Source of the DNA: Oscillospiraceae bacterium
Lineage (GTDB): Bacteria; Bacillota; Clostridia; Oscillospirales; Ruminococcaceae
DNA: 36,706 nt
Assembly (NCBI GenBank): GCA_017439985.1
Contig: JAFSIC010000017.1
Coordinates: 1 to 36,706, forward strand
Reading direction: 5' to 3'
The notes below the pieces were generated by a model. It was not told the origin of the DNA, did not search any database, and saw only the letters and a list, made by a program, of their open reading frames with translations. Shown piece after piece: positions 20,611 to 25,603 of this stretch. The translations under genes were made by a program, and so were the position numbers. Every line of letters begins with the position of its first letter. Within the stretch, counting starts at the first letter, position 1.

Positions 20611-21130
20611 ATTTTGTTCTGTATTCGCTTTCAATGATATTGTTGATTTCTTCCGGACTTTCTTTACAGTCATTATTCAGCCACTTGCGGATGATCGCAT
20701 TGAAGCCTGCTCGGAAAAACTCGATATGATATTCGACATACTGCTTATCATAGTAGCGTTCTGCTCGATGATCGTCATAAGCCGCAAAAGGATTTTTCTG
20801 CTCCAGTCCCAGCTTAAAATATGTCTTATAAAACAGCTTGTTCTCTGAGATATGCCGCAGCAGTTTCATAAAATTCACATCATGCTGCGGTTCTTTTGAT
20901 TCCTCCTGATACAGTTCCAGCATATCTTCGATCATTCGCTTCTGCACCGCGTCGATCAGATCGTAAATATCAAGGTAATTGGCGTAAAAGGTGCTGCGAT
21001 TGACCTGTGCCAGCTTACAGATTTCTGAAACGCTGATTTGATTCACATCTTTTTTCTGCAGCAGCTGCACGAAGACTCTCTCAATCCTGTTCTGGGAATC
21101 TCTGCGGCGCTTATTATTGACTTTATTCAT
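20609..21130 (-). CDS. TetR family transcriptional regulator
   Basis: The protein is 173 aa. An N-terminal TetR helix-turn-helix occupies about residues 13-58 (RIERVFVQLLQKKDVNQISVS, then EICKLAQVNRSTFYANY, the recognition helix). The C-terminal part (KTYFKLG, YHIEFFRAGFNAIIRKWL) resembles the TetR_C/DhaS-like ligand domain. It is divergent from a two-gene module with only 114 bases between start codons, and the shared gap holds two dyads. It most likely represses that module and itself. The ligand is unknown. The ribosome site GGAGG is somewhat close (4-5 bases) to the ATG. Confidence 0.88.
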   Translation of the reverse strand: MNKVNNKRRRDSQNRIERVFVQLLQKKDVNQISVSEICKLAQVNRSTFYANYLDIYDLIDAVQKRMIEDMLELYQEESKEPQHDVNFMKLLRHISENKLFYKTYFKLGLEQKNPFAAYDDHRAERYYDKQYVEYHIEFFRAGFNAIIRKWLNNDCKESPEEINNIIESEYRTK

Positions 21131-21170
21131 AGCTCCTCCATTATTCCAACACTTGTTCGAATTTTGATGA

Positions 21171-21199
21171 TTGTTTTCTTTCTATACAACCAGTATACT
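21171..21199 (+). promoter_or_regulatory. Promoter of the 11-mer-repeat/membrane protein module
   Basis: TTGTTT (21171-21176), 17 bp, TATACT (21194-21199). It is in the divergent gap with the TetR gene. Confidence 0.7.
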
Positions 21200-21227
21200 A
21201 TAAATCAAAGGAAGTAACAAGAGTTAC
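21183..21227. promoter_or_regulatory. Candidate TetR operator dyads
   Basis: Two dyads lie on and just after the promoter. TATAC-AACCA-GTATA (21183-21197) overlaps the -10, and GTAAC-AAGA-GTTAC (21214-21227) lies in the initial transcribed region. Both are perfect 5+5 inverted repeats with short spacers. One or both may be bound by the divergent TetR protein; this is inferred from position only. Confidence 0.4.
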
Positions 21228-21244
21228 GAAAGGAGAAAATCATC

Positions 21245-21463
21245 ATGCCCAACTTGAAAAAGACCAACATGAAAATCGAACAAGCTGTGGTTGAGACCTA
21301 CCAAAAAATCGAAGATACTGTGGTAGGCGGCTACAAAAAAGTAGAAGACAGCATTGTTGGAACGTATCAAAAAATCGAAAACAAATTTGTGGGAACCTTT
21401 CTCGCCGAAGAAGGTGAAACAGTAGAAGAAGCCAAAAAACGCATGACAAATATGGAGGACTAA
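21245..21463 (+). CDS. Small protein of four 11-residue amphipathic repeats
   Basis: The protein is 72 aa. After MPNLKKTNMKIEQ it consists of consecutive 11-residue units: AVVETYQKIED (14-24), TVVGGYKKVED (25-35), SIVGTYQKIEN (36-46) and a degenerate KFVGTFLAEEG (47-57), then a charged tail. The pattern (V-V/G, Tyr, Lys-Lys, Ile/Val-Glu-Asp) recurs with an 11-residue period, like the membrane-surface helices of apolipoprotein, synuclein or LEA proteins. There is no signal peptide. A good AAAGGAG site and promoter are present; the next gene starts 3 bases later. The family was not recognised. A membrane-surface or lipid-binding role is inference from the repeat period. Confidence 0.85.
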   Translation: MPNLKKTNMKIEQAVVETYQKIEDTVVGGYKKVEDSIVGTYQKIENKFVGTFLAEEGETVEEAKKRMTNMED

Positions 21464-21465
21464 CA

Positions 21466-21837
21466 ATGAAAAAAGAAAACTTTATCTCTCTGATCCTTGG
21501 TACCGCAGGCGGTATGCTCTTTGCATTGGGTATGTGCATGGCCCTGCTTCCTGGGTGGAATACGTTCAAGGAAGGCATCGCCATGGGTGTAGCCGGCCTG
21601 ATCGTTCTGCTTGTCATGGTGCTTGTACGCCGCAAAATGCTAGGAAAAGCTCCGATCCGCATCTCCGGTAAAACCATCGGCGCAACCCTTCTGGGTATCG
21701 TCGGCGCACTGACTTTGGGTGTCGGCATGTGTATGTGCATGGTCTGGGAAGGCCTGATGATTCAGGGTATTCTGGTGGGCATCCTCGGCATCGTTCTGCT
21801 GCTCTGCCTCATTCCTCTGTGCAAAGGTTTGGAGTAA
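21466..21837 (+). CDS. Small four-helix membrane protein with duplicated halves
   Basis: The protein is 123 aa with four hydrophobic segments (about 6-28, 37-54, 70-93, 97-117). It is built of two similar halves. Residues 11-54 (LGTAGGMLFALGMCMALLPG...) align with 76-118 (LGIVGALTLGVGMCMCMVWE...), and the GMCM motif recurs exactly 65 residues apart (22-25 and 87-90). It is rich in Met and Cys, which could suggest metal or redox contact, but no known site is seen. The Shine-Dalgarno GGAGG lies inside the last codons of the 11-mer gene, so the two are coupled. Function not recognised; probably the membrane partner of the upstream repeat protein. Confidence 0.85.
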   Translation: MKKENFISLILGTAGGMLFALGMCMALLPGWNTFKEGIAMGVAGLIVLLVMVLVRRKMLGKAPIRISGKTIGATLLGIVGALTLGVGMCMCMVWEGLMIQGILVGILGIVLLLCLIPLCKGLE

Positions 21838-21879
21838 AAAAGAAACAGCCCCGTCTTTCGACGGGGCTGTTTCTTTTTT
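21836..21879. terminator. Bidirectional terminator between the membrane protein gene and metK
   Basis: A perfect 20-bp palindromic stem with a 4-nt TTTC loop is flanked by A6 and T6, with the core ACAGCCCCGTC paired to GACGGGGCTGT. It serves both convergent genes. Confidence 0.95.
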
Positions 21880-21880
21880 A

Positions 21881-23068
21881 TTATGCCAGTTTTTCAACTG
21901 CAGCTTTCAGAGCGTCAACACGGTCGGTTTTCTCCCAGTTTACGCCCAGATCCTCACGGCCCATGTGACCGTAAGCAGCCAGTTTGCGGTAGATTGGTTT
22001 TCTCAGATCCAGAGTTTTGATGATTGCGGTTGGACGCAGATCGAATACTTCGTATACTGCTTTTTCCAGAACTTCGTCAGCCACAACGCCGGTACCAAAG
22101 GTATTAACGTTGATGGAAACAGGCTGTGCAACGCCGATTGCGTATGCCAGCTGAACTTCGCAGCGTTTTGCCAGTTTTGCAGCAACCAGGTTTTTTGCAA
22201 CGTAACGAGCAGCATAAGCAGCGGAACGGTCTACTTTTGTTGGGTCCTTACCGGAGAATGCGCCGCCGCCATGACGACCCCAGCCGCCATAGGTATCAAC
22301 GATGATCTTACGGCCGGTCAGACCGGAGTCACCCTGAGGACCGCCGATTACGAAACGACCGGTTGGGTTGATGAAGATTTTTGTATTCTCATCCATCAAT
22401 TCTGCTGGAACCACTGCTTTGATAACATGATTCATGATATCTTTGCGGATCTGTTCCAGAGTAGCTTCCGGATGATGCTGGTTGGAAATAACGATGGTAT
22501 CAACGCGAACAGGAACATCGTTTTCGTACTCGATGGTAACCTGAGTTTTACCGTCCGGACGGAGATAAGCCAGAGTGCCGTTTTTACGAACATCTGCCAG
22601 ACGTTTGGACAGTTTGTGAGCCAGAGAAATTGGCATAGGCATCAGTTCTGGGGTATCATCGGAAGCAAAACCGAACATCATACCCTGGTCTCCGGCGCCA
22701 TTGTTTTCTTCTGCAGCTTCTGCATCGCGGGTCTCCAAAGCTGCGTCAACGCCCATAGCGATATCTTCAGACTGTTCGTCGATGGTGGAGAGAACTGCAC
22801 AGGTGTCGCAGTCGAAGCCGTATTTTGCACGGTCGTAGCCGATCTCACGAATTACTTCGCGAGCCAGTTTTGGGAAGTCAACATAGCAGCTGGTGCTGAT
22901 TTCGCCCATGATCATAACCATACCGGTGGTTACGCAGGTTTCACAAGCAACACGACCCATTGGGTCTTTTTCCAGAATGGCATCCAGAACAGCATCGGAG
23001 ATCTGGTCACAGATCTTATCAGGATGGCCTTCAGTAACGGATTCAGAGGTAAAGAGGAATTTAGACAT
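21881..23068 (-). CDS. metK: S-adenosylmethionine synthetase
   Basis: MetK makes SAM from methionine and ATP, releasing phosphate and pyrophosphate. The protein is 395 aa, full length. Signatures: [13 protein letters not shown] (14-26), [12 protein letters not shown] (near 120-131) and [19 protein letters not shown] (P-loop-like, near 267-285). The start ATG at 23068 follows GAAAGGA. It is transcribed from its own promoter through a SAM-I riboswitch, so it is feedback-controlled by its product. Confidence 0.98.
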   Translation of the reverse strand: MSKFLFTSESVTEGHPDKICDQISDAVLDAILEKDPMGRVACETCVTTGMVMIMGEISTSCYVDFPKLAREVIREIGYDRAKYGFDCDTCAVLSTIDEQSEDIAMGVDAALETRDAEAAEENNGAGDQGMMFGFASDDTPELMPMPISLAHKLSKRLADVRKNGTLAYLRPDGKTQVTIEYENDVPVRVDTIVISNQHHPEATLEQIRKDIMNHVIKAVVPAELMDENTKIFINPTGRFVIGGPQGDSGLTGRKIIVDTYGGWGRHGGGAFSGKDPTKVDRSAAYAARYVAKNLVAAKLAKRCEVQLAYAIGVAQPVSINVNTFGTGVVADEVLEKAVYEVFDLRPTAIIKTLDLRKPIYRKLAAYGHMGREDLGVNWEKTDRVDALKAAVEKLA

Positions 23069-23133
23069 GATTACGTTTCCTTTCTTTCAAATAAATTTTC
23101 TTACGCACAGCGAACTCCTTCGAGAATGAACAA

Positions 23134-23165
23134 GAAAAAAGACCCGGTCTGCCAGAGACCGGGTC
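23134..23165 (-). terminator. Regulatory terminator of the SAM riboswitch
   Basis: GACCCGGTCT and AGACCGGGTC form a perfect 10-bp stem with loop CTGGC, followed on the minus strand by TTTTTTCTTG. It lies between the SAM-I aptamer and metK. Confidence 0.95.
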
Positions 23166-23174
23166 ATATAGGAT

Positions 23175-23268
23175 CCTCATCTCTCGGTTACACCGCAGGA
23201 TTTGGCACCTTACATTGCTGCAGGTTGCCGGACTTCACAGGGCCTGTCCCTCCGTCGCTCTTGATAAG
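23175..23268 (-). promoter_or_regulatory. SAM-I riboswitch (S box)
   Basis: The minus strand reads CTTATCAAGAG, CGACGGAGGGACAGGCCC, TGAAGTCCGGCAACC, AAGGTGCCAAATCC and GAGAGATGAG, the conserved S-box segments in order (kink-turn GA, GGCAACC, GGTGCCAA). When SAM is high it should stabilise P1 and release the terminator, lowering metK. Confidence 0.95.
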
Positions 23269-23293
23269 TTGGTATTCGATTTGTGCAACAGTA

Positions 23294-23322
23294 ATTTTAC
23301 TGATTCCTGTCGAAAATGTCAA
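23294..23322 (-). promoter_or_regulatory. Promoter of the SAM riboswitch-metK transcript
   Basis: The minus strand reads TTGACA (23317-23322), 17 bp, then TAAAAT (23294-23299), starting the transcript about 20 nt before the S box. Confidence 0.85.
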
Positions 23323-23363
23323 TACATCCGCTGAATTTTCTATGATTTGCCTAAGTTTTGGGC

Positions 23364-23394
23364 AAACAAAAAGCCCTGCCTTGGCAGAGCTTTT
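23364..23394 (-). terminator. Terminator ending the candidate ncRNA
   Basis: The minus strand reads AAAAGCTCTGCC, AA, GGCAGGGCTTTTT, then GTTTG. It stands just before the metK promoter and ends any transcript entering from the right. Confidence 0.85.
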
Positions 23395-23553
23395 AAGTTT
23401 GATTTTATTATTTCTATCAGGAGGGGTTGAGCAAGTACCAACGGGGTCTTACTCTTTGGAACACTGACCGATCTGTTTTCATAACCTCTCTGGTTATCTC
23501 TGATGAATCGTGTGGAGTTCGTTTCATCCAGATTCTTTTGTGTTCCTTTCTTT
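23368..23553 (-). ncRNA. Candidate structured non-coding RNA of unknown family
   Basis: A stretch of about 185 nt on the minus strand between the BofC-like gene and the metK promoter has no convincing ORF but ordered pairings. The outer stem is GGAACAC (23540-23546) with GTGTTCC (23458-23464). Inside it, ATCTG (23529-23533) pairs with CAGAT (23471-23475), and two hairpins follow: GATGAA/TTCATC (23523-23528 with 23502-23507) and ATAACC-AGAGA-GGTTAT (23481-23497). A third hairpin, GAGTAAG with CTTGCTC (23448-23454 with 23429-23435), presents an ACCCCGTTGGTA loop. A CCCCTCCT single strand and an intrinsic terminator follow. A TATAAT stands at the right distance upstream. No known family was recognised by eye; 6S, SRP, tmRNA and T-box features were looked for and not found. 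Confidence 0.55.
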
Positions 23554-23559
23554 GACTTT

Positions 23560-23565
23560 ATTATA
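23560..23565 (-). promoter_or_regulatory. -10 element of the candidate ncRNA
   Basis: A perfect TATAAT on the minus strand, 14 bases before the first stem arm. The best -35 at 17 bp is CTGATT (weak, three of six). Confidence 0.5.
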
Positions 23566-23643
23566 CCGCAGCTTTTTATGAAAATCAGCCTTTTTTGATT
23601 GCAAGCTAATGACAAAACTGTTACTTTCGCCGAGAAAAAGGTT

Positions 23644-23976
23644 TCAACTGCTGTAATCTTCGATCCGTTTCAGTAATTCTTCGTAATCTTTTACCGGAAT
23701 CCCATGCTCCAGCTGTTTTCTGTCCAATTCGGGCAGGGTTTGGATATAAACATCAAAGACCCTCCGTGGCTGTGTTTCTCCATAGAAATAGACCGCCAGT
23801 TTGCCGTCGCAGACTTTCAGTTCGTAAGCATACTCCGCATTTTCCTTTGGAACTTCCTCCGTCGGCTGCAGTGAAGATTCCTCCTCCACCCAACTCTGGG
23901 GCACTGTCAGGAAAAAGGTCACTACGATCACCACAGCAAGAATCGCCGCGCAGGTCAGTAACAGATTCCGGCTCAT
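23644..23976 (-). CDS. Small membrane-anchored protein with a BofC C-terminal-like domain
   Basis: The protein is 110 aa from ATG at 23974-23976; GGAGG lies 7-8 bases upstream, while an in-frame GTG two codons earlier abuts it. A membrane segment (about residues 4-24: RNLLLTCAAILAVVIVVTFFL) leads to an acidic Glu/Pro linker and a domain of about 65 residues. The pattern YELKVCDGKLAVYFYG, TLPELDRKQLEHGIPVKDYEELLKRIEDYSS resembles the BofC C-terminal domain of spore formers (DG-x-hAVY, LP-x-xD, LxxGI, LEDYSS). BofC restrains the sporulation protease SpoIVB; that role is not shown here. The gene stands alone between a terminator and the ncRNA candidate. Confidence 0.7.
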   Translation of the reverse strand: MSRNLLLTCAAILAVVIVVTFFLTVPQSWVEEESSLQPTEEVPKENAEYAYELKVCDGKLAVYFYGETQPRRVFDVYIQTLPELDRKQLEHGIPVKDYEELLKRIEDYSS

Positions 23977-24036
23977 TTCCACACCTCCACACAGACTTTT
24001 CTTCCTTATTCTGCACTGCCCTTTCGTATTTATGCA

Positions 24037-24064
24037 GAAAACAGGCGGCCTTTCGGCCGCCTGT
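24037..24064 (-). terminator. Terminator after the methionine gamma-lyase gene
   Basis: ACAGGCGGCC and GGCCGCCTGT form a perfect 10-bp stem (24041-24050 with 24055-24064), loop GAAA on the minus strand, followed by TTTC. Confidence 0.85.
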
Positions 24065-24083
24065 GAGAAGCTTCTGTTCTATT

Positions 24084-25280
24084 TTATGCAAGTGTGTCCA
24101 AAACTGCCTTGAAGTCAGCGATGATATCTTCCGGATCCTCCAGACCCACGCTGATACGCACCAGCCCCTCCGGAATACCGGCATAAGCCAACGCCTCCGC
24201 CGTATAGGTGGAGTGGGTCATGGTTGCCGGATGCTCTACCAGAGTCTCTGCGTCACCCAGAGAAACTGCAATGGTGCAGAGCTGCAGTTTATTGATGCAG
24301 GCTGCTGTCGTTGCTCGGTCGGCTTTCAGTTCAATGGAGATCATACCGCCCGGAAGTTTCATCTGTTTTTTCGCTACTTCATGACCCTCAAAGCTCTCCA
24401 GACCCGGATAGTACACTTTTGCTACTGCCGGATGCTGCACGAGGAACTCTGCGATTTTCTTCGCGTTAGCGCAGTGGCGCTCCATACGAATGTCCAGAGT
24501 TTTCAGGCCGCGGGCAATCAGAAATGCATCGAACGGACTCAGGGTCGCACCGGTCATATCTTTCAAACCGAACATACGGCACTTCATAATATAGTCCTCT
24601 TTGCCAACAATAAAACCGGCAATGACGTCTCCATGACCATTCAGATATTTGGTCGCACTGTGTACCACAACGTCTGCGCCCAAATCCAACGGACGCTGAA
24701 TGTACGGAGTACAGAAGGTATTATCTACAATAACAAGAATCCCCGGATTGTATTCATGGGCAATGGAAGCAAGACGCTCAATGTCCAGAATCTTCAGAGT
24801 CGGATTGCAAGGAGTTTCAAAGTAAACCACTCTGGTTTTCTCCGTCAATGCCGTTTTCAGAGTTTCCGGATCTGTGAGATCCACGAACTTGGTGCTGACA
24901 CCAAACTGAGTCAATCCATGGCTCATCAGCGCATACGTACAGCCGTAGAGCGTCTTATCCGCAACGATCTCGTCACCGGCTTTCAGTGCAGACCACAACG
25001 CAGACGAGATAGCGCCCATACCAGAAGCTGCAGCCACAGCAGCTTCCCCGTTTTCCAGAGATGCGATCTTTTCTTCAACCGCCGTGATGGTCGGATTGCC
25101 CAAACGAGTATAGATGTAACCGTTTTCCTGTCCGGCAAAGCGGGCACCACCCTGCTCCACACTTTCAAACTCAAAGGTCGAAGTCTGATAAATCGGTGCA
25201 CAAAGAGCGCCTGCCGTATTCTTCTGCTTACCCACATGGATCTGTCTTGTTGCAAAGCCCAGTTCACTATGCTTTTTCAT
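24084..25280 (-). CDS. Methionine gamma-lyase (PLP enzyme)
   Basis: The enzyme cleaves methionine to methanethiol, 2-oxobutyrate and ammonia. The protein is 398 aa, the length of the Pseudomonas MdeA enzyme. The PLP lysine is Lys211 in HSATKYLNGHGD. Tyr112 and Cys114 in the LYGCTY motif match the active-site Cys that separates methionine gamma-lyases from cystathionine lyases. YIYTRLGNPT (55-64), VVYFETPCNP and the C-terminal SMTHS-like motif (ATMTHSTYT) are present. The start ATG at 25280 is chosen because AAAGGA stands 8 bases upstream; the frame is open further up without a site. It has a structured leader, and metK lies close by. The split from cystathionine gamma-lyase rests on Cys114. 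Confidence 0.9.
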   Translation of the reverse strand: MKKHSELGFATRQIHVGKQKNTAGALCAPIYQTSTFEFESVEQGGARFAGQENGYIYTRLGNPTITAVEEKIASLENGEAAVAAASGMGAISSALWSALKAGDEIVADKTLYGCTYALMSHGLTQFGVSTKFVDLTDPETLKTALTEKTRVVYFETPCNPTLKILDIERLASIAHEYNPGILVIVDNTFCTPYIQRPLDLGADVVVHSATKYLNGHGDVIAGFIVGKEDYIMKCRMFGLKDMTGATLSPFDAFLIARGLKTLDIRMERHCANAKKIAEFLVQHPAVAKVYYPGLESFEGHEVAKKQMKLPGGMISIELKADRATTAACINKLQLCTIAVSLGDAETLVEHPATMTHSTYTAEALAYAGIPEGLVRISVGLEDPEDIIADFKAVLDTLA

Positions 25281-25288
25281 TTGATACA

Positions 25289-25348
25289 TCCTTTCTGTAT
25301 GTCCGCTGTGCGTCTCCCCATGCACAGCTCCAATGGGGGTTCTTCCCC
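25289..25348 (-). promoter_or_regulatory. Leader of the methionine gamma-lyase gene: H-type pseudoknot and SD hairpin
   Basis: On the minus strand, CCCCAT (25333-25338) can pair with ATGGGG (25316-25321) while GCTGTGC (25322-25328) pairs with GCACAGC (25305-25311). The order A-B-A'-B', with 4-nt loops TGGA and AGAC and no gap between B and A', is a textbook compact H-type pseudoknot. Downstream, ATACA and TGTAT pair around GAAAGGA, placing the Shine-Dalgarno in a loop. A competing GGGG-AAGAA-CCCC hairpin lies at the transcript start. All pairings are perfect; function is inference. Confidence 0.55.
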
Positions 25349-25354
25349 TTCTTT

Positions 25355-25360
25355 ATTATA
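25355..25360 (-). promoter_or_regulatory. -10 element of the methionine gamma-lyase gene
   Basis: A perfect TATAAT on the minus strand predicts a transcript starting near 25348. There is no good -35 at 16-18 bp; a TTGACA lies about 34 bp upstream, too far for direct use. Confidence 0.55.
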
Positions 25361-25410
25361 CCACGGAAGAATGCCCGTCTGAGGAAAAAACAGCAGATTG
25401 TCAACCAAAC

Positions 25411-25518
25411 ATTTCCGAACATTTTCATATTCTTCGATGAAGACTTTTCAATAAATTTAAGATTTCTTCACAAAGATTGTGTTATACTCAGTGTAAGGTC
25501 GGTATTTCCGAACATTTT
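25411..25518 (+). repeat. 15-bp direct repeat upstream of the PBP gene
   Basis: ATTTCCGAACATTTT occurs at 25411-25425 and again at 25504-25518, 93 bp apart. The copies flank a TATACT (25483-25488). The second copy runs into a stem, CATTTTT-CTCG-AAAAATG (25513-25530). In this 323-bp divergent gap these repeats may be sites for a regulator of the PBP gene. Confidence 0.6.
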
Positions 25519-25554
25519 TCTCGAAAAATGCTTTTCTATCCCATCTTTTAATGG

Positions 25555-25560
25555 TATAAT
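25555..25560 (+). promoter_or_regulatory. Probable -10 element of the PBP gene
   Basis: A perfect TATAAT, 44 bases before the start; the -35 is poor (TTTTCT at 17 bp). A second -10-like TATACT lies at 25483-25488, so two promoters are possible. Confidence 0.45.
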
Positions 25561-25603
25561 GAAATGTACTTGCAATGATTCTTCATAAAGGAGGATTGAT
25601 TGG

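Noticed and set aside
23395-23553. Possible 6S RNA, SRP RNA, tmRNA or T-box identity for the structured region
   Set aside because: No tRNA-like end, no SRP apical loop sequence, no T-box antiterminator sequence, and the ends do not form the long closing stem of 6S RNA; kept as unassigned, with 6S to be excluded by covariance search.
25393-25408. TTGACA on the minus strand upstream of the methionine gamma-lyase -10
   Set aside because: It is about 34 bp from the TATAAT, too far to be its -35.
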